Source of the DNA: DAOTEJ01 sp035454085
GTDB taxonomy: Bacteria > Pseudomonadota > Gammaproteobacteria > Burkholderiales > Burkholderiaceae_F
Assembly: GCA_035454085.1 (NCBI GenBank)
Contig: DAOTEJ010000026.1
Span: 1 to 31,554 of the forward strand
DNA length: 31,554 nt
Direction: 5' to 3'
Part shown: in pieces, positions 1-8,523 of the stretch
How positions within the stretch are numbered: position 1 is the first letter of the stretch
Layout of the letters: each line of letters starts with the position of its first letter
Made by a program: the position numbers and the translations under genes
The notes under the pieces: model-generated
Seen by the model: the letters and a program-made list of their open reading frames with translations, nothing else
Databases searched by the model: none
What the model was told of the DNA's origin: nothing

Positions 1-5
1 CGCCG

Positions 6-1613
6 ATGAGCGTCCTGAACACCCAGATCAACCCCCGCTCCGACGAGTTCCGCGCCTCGCACGCGGCGATGGAAGCGCTGGTGGCCGACCTGCGCGCGCG
101 CGTGGCCCGCGTGGCCGAAGGCGGCGGCGCCGAGGCCCGCGCCAAGCACACCGCGCGCGGCAAGCTGCTGCCGCGCGATCGCGTGCAGATGCTGCTCGAC
201 CCCGGCACGCCCTTCCTCGAATTGAGCCAGCTGGCGGCGCACGGCATGTACGACGACGCGGCCCCCGGTGGCGGGATCATCACCGGCGTGGGTCGCGTGG
301 CGGGGCGCGAGTGCGTGATCGTGTGCAACGACGCCACGGTCAAGGGCGGCACCTACTTCCCGATCACGGTGAAGAAGCACCTGCGCGCGCAGGAGATCGC
401 GCGCGAGAACCGCCTGCCGTGCATCTACCTCGTGGACAGCGGTGGCGCCAACCTGCCCAACCAGGACGAGGTCTTTCCGGACCGCGACCACTTCGGGCGC
501 ATCTTCTACAACCAGGCCACGCTCTCGGCCGAGGGCATCCCGCAGATCGCGGTGGTGATGGGCTCGTGCACCGCGGGAGGCGCCTACGTGCCGGCGATGA
601 GCGACGAGTCGATCATCGTCAAGGGCCAGGGCACGATCTTCCTGGGCGGGCCGCCGCTGGTGAAGGCCGCCACCGGCGAAGTGGTGAGCGCCGAGGATCT
701 GGGCGGCGGCGACGTGCACACGCGCCTGTCGGGCGTGGCCGATCACCTGGCCGCCAGCGACGCGCACGCACTCGCGCTCGCGCGCCGCATCCTGGCCACG
801 ACCAACTACGCGAAGCCGGCGCAGGGCCTGCGGCGCGAGCCGCGGCCGCCGCGCTTCGACCCCGCCGAGCTCTACGGCATCCTGCCCACCGACACGCGCA
901 AGCCCTTCGACGTGCGCGAGATCATCGCCCGCCTGGTGGACGACTCGGAGTTCGACGAGTTCAAGGCGCGCTACGGCACGACCCTGGTGTGCGGCTTCGC
1001 GTGGATCGAAGGCATGCCGGTGGGCATCGTCGCGAACAACGGCATCCTGTTTTCCGAGAGCGCGCAAAAAGGCGCGCACTTCATCGAGCTGTGCTGCCAG
1101 CGCAGGATCCCGCTCGTCTTCCTGCAGAACATCACGGGCTTCATGGTGGGCCGCAAGGTCGAGAACGAGGGCATCGCCCGCCACGGCGCGAAGATGGTCA
1201 CGGCGGTGGCCTGCGCGCAGGTGCCCAAGTTCACGGTGATCATCGGCGGCAGCTTTGGCGCGGGCAACTACGGCATGTGCGGCCGCGCCTTCAGCCCGCG
1301 CTTGCTCTGGATGTGGCCCAACGCGCGCATCAGCGTGATGGGCGGCGAGCAGGCCGCCAGCGTGCTGGCCACCGTGAAGCGCGACGGCATCGAGTCCAAG
1401 GGTGGCAGCTGGAGCGCCGAGCAGGAAGAGTCCTTCAAGGCGCCGATCCGCGCGCAGTACGAGTCCCAGGGCCACCCCTACTACGCCACCGCGCGCCTGT
1501 GGGACGACGGCGTGATCGACCCGCTCGACACGCGCGCCTGCCTCGCCCTGGGCCTGTCGGCGGCGTTCAACGCACCCGTGCCCGAGACACGCTTCGGCGT
1601 GTTCCGCATGTGA
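6..1613 (+). CDS. liuB: Methylcrotonyl-CoA carboxylase, carboxyltransferase (beta) subunit
   Basis: This 535-residue protein is the biotin-dependent carboxyltransferase half of 3-methylcrotonyl-CoA carboxylase. It moves carboxyl from carboxybiotin to 3-methylcrotonyl-CoA, giving 3-methylglutaconyl-CoA in leucine breakdown. The length fits the acyl-CoA carboxylase beta family, with an N-terminal and a C-terminal crotonase-like half. Visible hallmarks are the KLLPRDRV segment near residue 55, the glycine-rich CTAGGAYVPAMSDES loop in the first half, and GGSFGAGNYGMCGRAF in the second half; these loops form the oxyanion holes in the family. The assignment to methylcrotonyl- rather than propionyl-CoA rests on overall resemblance and on liuC, liuD and liuE downstream. 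The ATG at position 6 is the only early start visible, and its ribosome binding site lies outside the window. The next gene starts 4 bases after the stop, so the genes are probably one operon. Confidence 0.95.
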   Translation: MSVLNTQINPRSDEFRASHAAMEALVADLRARVARVAEGGGAEARAKHTARGKLLPRDRVQMLLDPGTPFLELSQLAAHGMYDDAAPGGGIITGVGRVAGRECVIVCNDATVKGGTYFPITVKKHLRAQEIARENRLPCIYLVDSGGANLPNQDEVFPDRDHFGRIFYNQATLSAEGIPQIAVVMGSCTAGGAYVPAMSDESIIVKGQGTIFLGGPPLVKAATGEVVSAEDLGGGDVHTRLSGVADHLAASDAHALALARRILATTNYAKPAQGLRREPRPPRFDPAELYGILPTDTRKPFDVREIIARLVDDSEFDEFKARYGTTLVCGFAWIEGMPVGIVANNGILFSESAQKGAHFIELCCQRRIPLVFLQNITGFMVGRKVENEGIARHGAKMVTAVACAQVPKFTVIIGGSFGAGNYGMCGRAFSPRLLWMWPNARISVMGGEQAASVLATVKRDGIESKGGSWSAEQEESFKAPIRAQYESQGHPYYATARLWDDGVIDPLDTRACLALGLSAAFNAPVPETRFGVFRM

Positions 1614-1617
1614 GGCC

Positions 1618-1968
1618 GTGAGACCCCTGCCCCGCGCCACCCTCGAGGCCGCGCCGCCGCCGCCCACCGCGGCGGCCACGCAGGCCGAGCTGCGCGCCGC
1701 GGTACGCGCCGCCGCGCCACAGCTCAACGAGGGTCTGCGCTGGGGGCAGCTGTGCTTTCTCGATCCGCAGGGCCGCGTGGTGGTCTGCCTCATCCCCTAC
1801 ACGCACCACGTGAACCTGCAGATCCTTCGCGGCGCGGAGCTGTCGGCCCGGTTCCGCGAGCTCGAAGGCAGCGGCAAGGCACTGCGTCACCTCAAGTGCT
1901 ACTACGACCGCCAGGTGGACCGCGACCTGGTGGCGCGGCTGGTTCGGGCGGCGCTGGAGCTGGAATGA
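1618..1968 (+). CDS. DUF1801-domain protein inside the liu cluster
   Basis: A 116-residue soluble protein with no signal peptide. After a Pro/Ala-rich N terminus, the core shows the DUF1801 pattern: a PQLNEGLRWGQLCF segment near residues 34-47, a predicted strand (VVVCLIPYTHHVNLQIL), then an EGSGKALRHLK motif near residues 83-93. Members of this family are small proteins of unknown biochemical role; some look like CyaY/YjbR-type folds. The start is a GTG only 4 bases after the liuB stop. The gene ends in an ATGA overlap with the next gene (ATG at 1965), so translation of the two is probably coupled. I cannot name a function in leucine degradation, and the gene may simply be a passenger. The family call is from motif resemblance only. 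Confidence 0.75.
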   Translation: MRPLPRATLEAAPPPPTAAATQAELRAAVRAAAPQLNEGLRWGQLCFLDPQGRVVVCLIPYTHHVNLQILRGAELSARFRELEGSGKALRHLKCYYDRQVDRDLVARLVRAALELE

Positions 1969-2834
1969 GCGATCGCAGCCGGATCGCACCGCGGCTGGCG
2001 CAGGCCGCAGCGCTGTGCATGACTCTGCTTGGCGCCACAGCGGCGCGCGGCGAGGTGGTGCAGATTCCCCTGCCCGACGGCAACACGCTGCAGGCGCACT
2101 GGCTGCCGGCACCCGGCGCCGCGGGCCCGCGGCCCACGGTCGTGGCGCTGCACGGCTGCGGCGGCCTGTACCGACGCGATGGTCGAACGCTGGACGCGCG
2201 CTACCCGGACTACGCGCAGCGTCTGCACGCCGAGGGCTGGCACGTGCTGCTGCCCGACAGCTTCGGCTCGCGCGGCGAGGGCTCGCAGTGCACCAGGAAG
2301 GCATCGGAGCGCAGCATCAAGGTCGCGACGCGCCGCGGCGACGTCGCCGCCGCGGTGGCCTGGTCGGCGGCGCGGCCGGAGGTGGACGCGCGTCGGATTG
2401 CGCTGCTTGGCTGGTCCAACGGGGGCTCCACCACACTCGCCGCCGTGGACACCACTCGCCCCGGAGCGGCGGCCCCGCTGGCTGGCGCCGTGGCCTTCTA
2501 TCCTGGCTGCGAAGTCGCGCTCAAGCAGGGCTGGGCCTCGGGAGTGCCCTTGCTGATGCTGCTCGGCGGCGACGACGACTGGACCCCGCCCGGCCCCTGC
2601 ACGCAGTGGGCATCGACGCTGCGCAAGGTCCGCCCCGAGGCCGATCTGCGCGTCGTGGTCTACCCCGGCGCGGTGCACGGCTTCGACGGCACGGCCCCGG
2701 TGCGCCTGCGCACCGACGTGCCCAACGGTGTCGATGCCCGTGGCGTCCATGTGGGCGGCCAGGCCGCGGCACGCACCGACTCGATGGTCGAAGTCGCGAC
2801 CTTCCTCAAACGCATCTTCTCCGCCACGCCATGA
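1965..2834 (+). CDS. Exported dienelactone hydrolase-family alpha/beta hydrolase
   Basis: A 289-residue alpha/beta hydrolase. Residues 1-29 look like a signal peptide (basic start, hydrophobic LAQAAALCMTLLGA, cleavage near AARG-E), so the enzyme is probably periplasmic. The likely catalytic triad is visible: the nucleophile elbow GWSNGG with Ser151, an acidic residue in GGDDDW (203-205) and His238 in AVHGFDG. An oxyanion segment HGCGG lies near residues 63-67. The fold and motifs match dienelactone hydrolase-like proteins, but the substrate is not known and this is unlikely to be a true carboxymethylenebutenolidase. The ATG at 1965 overlaps the previous stop (ATGA), and the gene's own stop overlaps the start of liuC (ATGA at 2831), which places it firmly within the operon. 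A role in hydrolysing an ester or thioester near the leucine pathway would be speculation. Confidence 0.82.
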   Translation: MSDRSRIAPRLAQAAALCMTLLGATAARGEVVQIPLPDGNTLQAHWLPAPGAAGPRPTVVALHGCGGLYRRDGRTLDARYPDYAQRLHAEGWHVLLPDSFGSRGEGSQCTRKASERSIKVATRRGDVAAAVAWSAARPEVDARRIALLGWSNGGSTTLAAVDTTRPGAAAPLAGAVAFYPGCEVALKQGWASGVPLLMLLGGDDDWTPPGPCTQWASTLRKVRPEADLRVVVYPGAVHGFDGTAPVRLRTDVPNGVDARGVHVGGQAAARTDSMVEVATFLKRIFSATP

Positions 2835-3661
2835 ACTACGAGACCCTGCAGGTCCAGATCGTCAACAAGGTCGCCATCGTGTGGATGGCGCGCGAAAAGC
2901 TGCGCAACGCCTTCAACGAGCGCTCGATCGCCGAGCTGACCCACGCCTTCGAGGCGCTGGGGGCCGACGATGGCGTGCGGGTGATCGTGCTGGGCGGCCA
3001 TGGCCCGGCGTTCTGCGCGGGCGCCGACCTCGAATGGATGCGGCGCATGGCGGGCTACTCGCACGATGAGAACCTGGCCGATGCGGACAGGCTCGCCGCC
3101 ATGTTGCGCACCATCGACGCCTGCCCCAAGCCGGTGATCGCGCGCGTCCACGGCGACGCCTATGCGGGCGGGGTGGGCCTGGTGGCGGTCTGCGACATCG
3201 TGGTGGCCTCGCACGAGGCGGGCTTCTGCCTCAGCGAGGTCAAGCTGGGACTGGTGCCCGCGACCATCGCGCCTTACGTGATCCGCGCGCTGGGCGAGCA
3301 GCACGCGCGGCGCTACTTCATCACCGCCGAGCGCTTCGACAGCGCCGAGGCCTTCCGCGTGGGCCTGGTGCATCTGCTCGTGCCGGCCGAGCAGCTCGAC
3401 GCGCAGATCAACGAGCTGCTGGGCCAGTTGCTGCAGACCAGCGGCGCGGCCGTGACCGAGGCCAAGCGCCTGGTGCGCGAGGTGGGCGGCCGGCCGATCG
3501 AAGCGGCCCTGATCGCCCAGACCGTCGCCCTGATCGCGGCGGTGCGCGCCTCGCCCGATGCGCGCGAGGGCGTCGGCGCTTTCCTCGAGAAGCGCAAGCC
3601 GCGCTGGGTGCGCGAGTTCGAGGCGCTGCAGGCGGCGGCCAATGACGAAGAAGAGATGTAG
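2831..3661 (+). CDS. liuC: Methylglutaconyl-CoA hydratase (enoyl-CoA hydratase family)
   Basis: A 276-residue crotonase-fold enzyme, of normal length for the family. It is expected to hydrate 3-methylglutaconyl-CoA to HMG-CoA, the step between the carboxylase (liuB/liuD) and the lyase (liuE) encoded on either side. Crotonase signatures are visible: FCAGADLEWM at residues 61-70 (first oxyanion segment), AGGVGLVAVCD at 112-122 (second oxyanion segment), and SEVKLGLVPATIAPYV at 135-150. The last carries the glutamate and the 'LGL-PA-I-PYV' pattern usual in AUH/LiuC proteins. The ATG overlaps the previous stop by four bases. The specific substrate assignment rests mostly on context, since crotonases are hard to split by sequence alone; a generic enoyl-CoA hydratase is the alternative. 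Confidence 0.9.
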   Translation: MNYETLQVQIVNKVAIVWMAREKLRNAFNERSIAELTHAFEALGADDGVRVIVLGGHGPAFCAGADLEWMRRMAGYSHDENLADADRLAAMLRTIDACPKPVIARVHGDAYAGGVGLVAVCDIVVASHEAGFCLSEVKLGLVPATIAPYVIRALGEQHARRYFITAERFDSAEAFRVGLVHLLVPAEQLDAQINELLGQLLQTSGAAVTEAKRLVREVGGRPIEAALIAQTVALIAAVRASPDAREGVGAFLEKRKPRWVREFEALQAAANDEEEM

Positions 3662-3673
3662 GGGCGCGCGCCG

Positions 3674-4312
3674 GTGAGCTTCTCGCTGCCCGAACTGCTG
3701 GCGCTGGCCGCCACCCTGGGCTTTGCCAGCGGGGTGCGCCTGTACGCGGTGGTGCTGATCACCGGCCTGGTGGGCTACGCGGGCTGGGTGGCCCTGCCGG
3801 GCGGGCTGGAGGTGCTGGCCAACCCCTGGGTGATCGGCGTCTCGACGCTGCTCTTCGGCGCCGAGTTCTTCGCCGACAAGATTCCGGCGCTCGACTCGGT
3901 ATGGGACGGACTCTCGACCTTCGTGCGCATCCCGGGCGGCGCGCTGCTGGCGGCCAGCGTGTTCGGCATCGATCAGGCGGCGCTCGCGGCGATTGCCGCC
4001 ATCCTCGGCGGCTCGCTCGCCGCCACCAGCCACCTCGCCAAGAGCAGCACGCGCGCGGCGATCAACACCTCGCCTGAACCGTTTTCGAATGTCGCCATGT
4101 CGCTGGCCGAGGATCTGGGCATCGCTGGCCTGCTGTGGCTCGCCTTCGAGCATCCCTGGATCGCGCTCGCCACCGTGGCGGCGCTCACGGTGCTGGCGAT
4201 CTGGCTGATCGTGAAGTTCGCGCGGCTGCTGCGGCGCCTCCTGGCTCGCGTGCGCGGCGCGCCCAGCCCCGACCCGCTCGCAGCCGGTCCGTCGACCATG
4301 AAGGACACCTGA
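3674..4312 (+). CDS. DUF4126 integral membrane protein
   Basis: A 212-residue hydrophobic protein with about five to six predicted membrane segments: residues 5-40, 45-62, 92-120 and 148-185 contain the longest apolar runs. The opening LALAATLGFASGVRLYAVVLITGL and the internal SSTRAAINTSPEPFSN stretch match the DUF4126 family, which has no known function. It sits 12 bases after liuC and one base before liuD, so it is almost certainly transcribed with them. The start is a GTG at 3674; no in-frame ATG lies close upstream. The C terminus is cytosolic-looking and basic (RRLLARVRGAPS). Context invites a role in transport or membrane retention of a leucine-pathway metabolite, but nothing in the sequence shows this. 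Confidence 0.8.
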   Translation: MSFSLPELLALAATLGFASGVRLYAVVLITGLVGYAGWVALPGGLEVLANPWVIGVSTLLFGAEFFADKIPALDSVWDGLSTFVRIPGGALLAASVFGIDQAALAAIAAILGGSLAATSHLAKSSTRAAINTSPEPFSNVAMSLAEDLGIAGLLWLAFEHPWIALATVAALTVLAIWLIVKFARLLRRLLARVRGAPSPDPLAAGPSTMKDT

Positions 4313-4313
4313 C

Positions 4314-6326
4314 GTGTTCAAGAAGATCCTGATCGCAAACCGGGGCGAGATCGCCTGCCGCGTGATCGCCACCTGCCGCCGGCTGGGCGTGGCCACCGTG
4401 GCCGTGTACTCCGACGCCGACGCCGGCGCGCGCCACGTGGCCCTGGCCGACGAGGCCGTGCGCGTCGGCCCCGCGCCGGCACGCGAGAGCTACCTGCGCG
4501 GCGATGTGATCCTGGCCGCGGCTCGGGCCACCGGCGCGCAGGCGATCCACCCGGGCTACGGCTTCCTGTCCGAGAACGAGGACTTCGCCGCGGCCTGCGA
4601 GGCGGCCGGCGTGGTGTTCATCGGACCGCCCGCCACCGCGATCCGCGCGATGGGCAGCAAGAGCGAGGCCAAGGCGCTGATGGAGGCGGCGGGCGTGCCG
4701 CTGGTGCCGGGCTACCACGGCGCGGACCAGGATCCTGCGCTGCTCGCGCGCGAGGCCGCGCTGATCGGCTACCCGGTGCTGATCAAGGCCAGCAGCGGCG
4801 GCGGCGGCAAGGGCATGCGCGTGGTGCCGTCGGCCGCGGAGTTCGCGGCGGCGCTCGCCTCGTGCCAGCGCGAGGCGGCGGCGAGCTTTGGCGACGCGCG
4901 CGTGCTGGTGGAGCGTTATCTGCAGCGGCCACGCCACATCGAGATCCAGGTCTTCGCCGACCGTCACGGCGGCTGCGTCTATCTGGGCGAGCGCGACTGT
5001 TCCGTGCAGCGACGCCACCAGAAGGTGCTGGAAGAGGCGCCCGCGCCGGGCATGACGCCAGAGCGCCGCGCCGCGATGGGCGAGGCCGCGGTGGCCGCGG
5101 CGCGTGCGGTGGGCTACGTGGGCGCAGGCACGGTGGAGTTCATCGCCGAGTCCGATGGCCGCTTCTACTTCATGGAGATGAACACCCGCCTGCAGGTCGA
5201 GCATCCGGTCACCGAGATGATCACCGGCACCGATCTGGTCGAGTGGCAGTTGCGCGTGGCCTCGGGCGGGCCGCTGCCGCTGCCGCAGGACGCGATCAAG
5301 CTCGATGGCCACGCGATCGAGGCGCGCATCTACGCCGAGAATCCCGAGCGCGGCTTCCTGCCTGCCACCGGCACGCTCGAACACTTTGCGCAGCCGTCGC
5401 ATGTGGCCTTCGCGCGCAACGCCGACGGCGAAGCCTTTCACGCGCCGGCACCGGTGCGCATCGACTCGGGCGTGCGCCCGGGCGATGCGATCAGCCCCTA
5501 CTACGACCCGATGATCGCCAAGCTGATCTGCTGGGGCGAGGATCGCGAGCAGGCGCTCACCCGGATGCGCGCTGCGCTGGCCGAGCTGCACATCGTGGGG
5601 CTGGCCAACAACGTGGACTTCCTGGAGCGCCTGGTCGCCAACCCCGCCTTTGCCGCGGCGGACCTGGACACCGGTCTGATCGAGCGCGAGCGCAGCCGGC
5701 TGTTCGCCGCCGAGCCCGAGCTCGGCGACGAGGCGCTCGCCTTCGCCTGCGCGCGCGTGCTGGCCGACGAGTCCGCGGCGGCCGGCGCCGACCCGTGGAG
5801 CGCGCGCAACGGCTGGCGGCTGAACACGAGCTATCGGCGCCAGCTCAGCCTGCGCAGCGAGGTCGGGCTGCACGAGGTGCAGATCGAGTACGGCCGCGAG
5901 GGCCGCGTGCTGCACCTGGACGGACACGCGCTGCCACTGGACGTGCTCGACGCGCGCGGGACACGGCTCGCGCTTCGCCTGGGCGAGCGCACCCGTGCCG
6001 CGGACGTGGTGCGCAGCCGTGACGATCTGCACGTTTTCATCGGCGGCCGGCACAGCGTGCTGAGCCTGGTCGACGCCATCGCGCAGGCCGCCGGCGGCGA
6101 CGCCGACACGGGCCAGCTCGCCGCGCCCATGCCGGGCAAGGTGGTGGCGGTGCTGGTGGAGGCAGGGGCCGAGGTCGCCAAGGGCACGCCGCTGCTGGTG
6201 ATGGAGGCGATGAAAATGGAGCACACCATCGCCGCCCCGGCGGACGGGCGCGTGCAGGCCCTGCTCTATGCGGTCGGCGACCAGGTGGCCGAGGGTGCGG
6301 CGCTGGTCGAGTTCGAGCGCGCGTGA
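4314..6326 (+). CDS. liuD: Methylcrotonyl-CoA carboxylase, biotin carboxylase/BCCP (alpha) subunit
   Basis: A 670-residue two-function subunit that carboxylates its own biotin using ATP and bicarbonate, then hands the carboxyl to LiuB. The order is the biotin carboxylase N domain (KILIANRGEIACRV at 4-17), an ATP-grasp domain with the glycine-rich loop SGGGGKGMRV (161-170), the metal and biotin-site region EMNTRLQVEHPVTEM near 285-300, a linker (BT) domain, and a C-terminal biotinyl domain. The biotin attachment motif AMKMEH lies at 632-637, with Lys634 the expected biotinylated residue. All key segments are intact. The start is a GTG one base after the DUF4126 stop, implying translational coupling. 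Substrate specificity for methylcrotonyl-CoA is taken from the liuB-liuC-liuE context, since acetyl- and propionyl-CoA carboxylase alpha chains look similar. Confidence 0.94.
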   Translation: MFKKILIANRGEIACRVIATCRRLGVATVAVYSDADAGARHVALADEAVRVGPAPARESYLRGDVILAAARATGAQAIHPGYGFLSENEDFAAACEAAGVVFIGPPATAIRAMGSKSEAKALMEAAGVPLVPGYHGADQDPALLAREAALIGYPVLIKASSGGGGKGMRVVPSAAEFAAALASCQREAAASFGDARVLVERYLQRPRHIEIQVFADRHGGCVYLGERDCSVQRRHQKVLEEAPAPGMTPERRAAMGEAAVAAARAVGYVGAGTVEFIAESDGRFYFMEMNTRLQVEHPVTEMITGTDLVEWQLRVASGGPLPLPQDAIKLDGHAIEARIYAENPERGFLPATGTLEHFAQPSHVAFARNADGEAFHAPAPVRIDSGVRPGDAISPYYDPMIAKLICWGEDREQALTRMRAALAELHIVGLANNVDFLERLVANPAFAAADLDTGLIERERSRLFAAEPELGDEALAFACARVLADESAAAGADPWSARNGWRLNTSYRRQLSLRSEVGLHEVQIEYGREGRVLHLDGHALPLDVLDARGTRLALRLGERTRAADVVRSRDDLHVFIGGRHSVLSLVDAIAQAAGGDADTGQLAAPMPGKVVAVLVEAGAEVAKGTPLLVMEAMKMEHTIAAPADGRVQALLYAVGDQVAEGAALVEFERA

Positions 6327-6399
6327 GGCCAATGGCGGCCACCGCCATCGCCCGCGTCGGGTGCCGGGCGTCCCACCAGGGCGCAGCGCCAACGGCGCG

Positions 6400-7335
6400 A
6401 TGAGCGCGGCGCCGCGCATCGTCGTCGCGGCGGCCGAGTCGAGCCGCGAGCGCTGGATCGCCGCCTTGTCTGCCGCGCTGCCCGAGGCGCGCTTCGAGTG
6501 GTGGAGCCCCCGCTGCGAGCCCGCTGAGCTGGCCGTCGTGTGGAAGCCGCCGGCTGAGTTCTTTGCGCAGCAGCCCAGACTGCGGGCGGTCTTCAACCTC
6601 GGCGCGGGCGTCGATGCCCTGCTCGCGCTGCCCGACCTGCCTGCCGATCTGCCGATCTACCGGCTGCAAGACGCCGGCATGGCCGAGCCCATGGCGCGGT
6701 ACGCCCTGGCCGCGCTGCTGCGCCACCTGCATCACTTCGACGCCTTCGAGCGCGCCCAGGCCGCGACCCGCTGGGCGCCGCTGCCGCCGCGCGATCCCGC
6801 CGAGTGCGTCGTGGGCGTGCTGGGGCTAGGGGCGATCGGCGCGGTGATCGCCCGAACATTGGTGAGTGCCGGCTTTCGCGTGCGAGGCTACGCGCGCTCG
6901 GCGCATACGCTCGCGGGCGTGGACTGCCATGCGGGACGCGCGGGCTGGGCGCCATTCCTGGACGGCCTCGACGCGCTGGTGTCGGTGCTGCCCGCCACGG
7001 CGCAGTCGCGCGATTTGCTGGACCACGCCGCGCTCGCGCGGCTCGCGACCGGCGCCTTGCTCGTCAACCTGGGCCGCGGCCAGCATGTGGTCGACCGGGA
7101 TCTGATCGCCCTGCTCGACGCGGGCCACCTGGGCGGGGCGGTGCTGGACGTGTTCCGCGAGGAGCCCCTGCCGCCCGAGCATCCGTTCTGGCACCACCCG
7201 AAGGTGCGGGTCACGCCGCACGTGGCGGGCGTGACCCGCATGGCCGAGGCGGCCGAGCAGGTGGCCGCGCAGGTGCGCGCGGTGCTGGCGGAGCGGCCCG
7301 CGCCCGGTCGGGTAGACCGCCGCCGCGGCTACTGA
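6400..7335 (+). CDS. D-isomer-specific 2-hydroxyacid dehydrogenase (GhrA-like)
   Basis: A 311-residue cytosolic NAD(P)H-dependent reductase of the glyoxylate/hydroxypyruvate reductase A type. The dinucleotide-binding loop GLGAIG is at residues 142-147 inside a Rossmann domain. Catalytic residues of the family are visible as Arg226 (NLGRGQHV), Glu255 (VFREEPLP) and His274 (VTPHVAG). It would reduce a 2-oxoacid to a D-2-hydroxyacid. The real substrate is unknown; glyoxylate and hydroxypyruvate are usual for the family, and a branched 2-oxoacid is possible given its place between liuD and liuE. The reading frame stays open upstream to 6268, inside liuD, but the ATG at 6400 gives a protein that begins at the family's normal N terminus. 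It follows liuD by 73 bases on the same strand. Confidence 0.88.
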   Translation: MSAAPRIVVAAAESSRERWIAALSAALPEARFEWWSPRCEPAELAVVWKPPAEFFAQQPRLRAVFNLGAGVDALLALPDLPADLPIYRLQDAGMAEPMARYALAALLRHLHHFDAFERAQAATRWAPLPPRDPAECVVGVLGLGAIGAVIARTLVSAGFRVRGYARSAHTLAGVDCHAGRAGWAPFLDGLDALVSVLPATAQSRDLLDHAALARLATGALLVNLGRGQHVVDRDLIALLDAGHLGGAVLDVFREEPLPPEHPFWHHPKVRVTPHVAGVTRMAEAAEQVAAQVRAVLAERPAPGRVDRRRGY

Positions 7336-7345
7336 GGCCGCGCGC

Positions 7346-7351
7346 TACAGT
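7346..7351 (+). promoter_or_regulatory. Possible -10 element for liuE
   Basis: TACAGT lies 28 bases before the liuE ATG in the 44-base gap after the dehydrogenase gene. It is followed by an AGAGGA ribosome binding site at about 7364-7369. No convincing -35 hexamer is seen 17 bases upstream. It could give liuE an extra promoter, but this is a weak call from pattern only. Confidence 0.25.
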
Positions 7352-7379
7352 GGCGCGATCGCCTAGAGGAAGTGTCAGC

Positions 7380-8288
7380 ATGCCCCTGCCCACGCATGTC
7401 AGCCTGGTGGAAGTCGGCCCGCGCGATGGCCTGCAAAACGAGAAGCAGATCATTCCCGCGGCCACCAAGATCGAGCTCGTGGAGCGCCTGGCCGAGGCCG
7501 GCTTCCGCGAGATCGAGGTGACTTCCTTCGTGAGCCCCAAGTGGGTGCCGCAGATGGCCGACAACGCCGAGGTGATGGCCGGCATCCGCCGCCGCGCAGG
7601 CGTGCGCTACTCGGTGCTGGTGCCCAATCTCAAGGGCTGGGGGGCGGCGGTGGCCACGCGGCCGGACGAGATCGTGGTGTTTGCGGCCGCCAGCGAGGCC
7701 TTTTCCCAGCGCAACATCAACTGCTCGATCGCCGAGAGCATCGAGCGCTTCCGGCCGGTGACCGAGGCCGCGCTCGCCGCCGGGGTGCGCGTGCGCGGCG
7801 CGATCTCGACCGCCCTGGGCTGCCCCTATCAGGGTGAGGTGCGCCCCGAGGCGGTGCGCGATGTGGCGCAGCGCATGAAGGCGATCGGCGTGCAGCACGT
7901 GGGCGTGGCCGACACGATTGGCGTGGGCACGCCACGCCGGGTGCAGGCGGCGATGGAGGCAGCGCTCTCGGTGTACGAACTGGCGGATGTATCGGGCCAC
8001 TTCCACGACACCTACGGCATGGCGGTCGCCAACGTGATGGCCTGTCTGGAACTCGGCGTTTCCACCTTCGACGCGAGCATCGCCGGGCTCGGTGGCTGCC
8101 CCTACGCCAAGGGCGCCACCGGCAACGTGGCCACGGAGGACGTGCTGTACCTGCTGCGCGGCCTGGGCATCGACACCGGCATCGACCTCGATCGCGCGGT
8201 GCAAGTCGGGCAGTGGATCAGCGGCGTGCTGGGCCGCAAGGCGCATGCGCGCTCGGGGAACGCCCTGACGGCGCAGCGCGCCGCTTGA
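7380..8288 (+). CDS. liuE: Hydroxymethylglutaryl-CoA lyase
   Basis: A 302-residue TIM-barrel lyase that splits HMG-CoA into acetoacetate and acetyl-CoA, the last step of the leucine route. The DRE-TIM signature is EVGPRDGLQNE at residues 11-21 (Arg15, Asp16). The metal-binding pair is His207 and His209 in HFHDTYGMA. The mobile catalytic loop is GLGGCPYAKGATGN with Cys240. All key residues are present and the length is normal for the bacterial enzyme. An AGAGGA ribosome binding site sits 9-10 bases before the ATG at 7380. It closes the cluster and is followed by a 235-base gap. The symbol mvaB is also used for this enzyme. Confidence 0.95.
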   Translation: MPLPTHVSLVEVGPRDGLQNEKQIIPAATKIELVERLAEAGFREIEVTSFVSPKWVPQMADNAEVMAGIRRRAGVRYSVLVPNLKGWGAAVATRPDEIVVFAAASEAFSQRNINCSIAESIERFRPVTEAALAAGVRVRGAISTALGCPYQGEVRPEAVRDVAQRMKAIGVQHVGVADTIGVGTPRRVQAAMEAALSVYELADVSGHFHDTYGMAVANVMACLELGVSTFDASIAGLGGCPYAKGATGNVATEDVLYLLRGLGIDTGIDLDRAVQVGQWISGVLGRKAHARSGNALTAQRAA

Positions 8289-8523
8289 GCTCAGTACCGC
8301 GCGGCATCACGAAGCCCCAACGTCGCAGTGTGACCCCGCTCCGTGCGAGAGGCGACGCGCGGGCTCGGCCCGGCGACCGACGGCTCTACCTGCGTCGCGA
8401 CCGTCCTACATCGGGGTGCGCAGGCCGCAACTGCTCTGGACAACTGCCTCGCCCGAGTCATGCTAAAAGGGTAGGGAAGAGGCGGGACCATAACTACAAG
8501 CTGTATCTGTTGGAGTCAGTGGA
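8289..8523 (+). other. Intergenic region between liuE and the lipoprotein gene
   Basis: These 235 bases hold no gene that I can support. The downstream half is relatively AT-rich (around 8457-8511, with TGCTAAAAGG and CATAACTACAAG), which fits a promoter for the lipoprotein. TGGACA at 8437-8442 is a possible -35, but there is no good -10 at the right spacing. GGAG at 8512-8515 is the ribosome binding site of the next gene. No clear terminator hairpin for the liu cluster is visible. Confidence 0.3.

Noticed and set aside
6361..6374. GTGCCGGGCGTCCC, repeated at 14781-14794
   Set aside because: Only a 14-base match of GC-rich sequence, in unrelated settings (a gap and the end of a coding region); no further similarity around it and no sign of a mobile repeat.
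4185..6596. 803-codon open frame on the - strand opposite liuD
   Set aside because: Covers the biotin carboxylase gene in antisense; composition typical of a GC-rich shadow frame.
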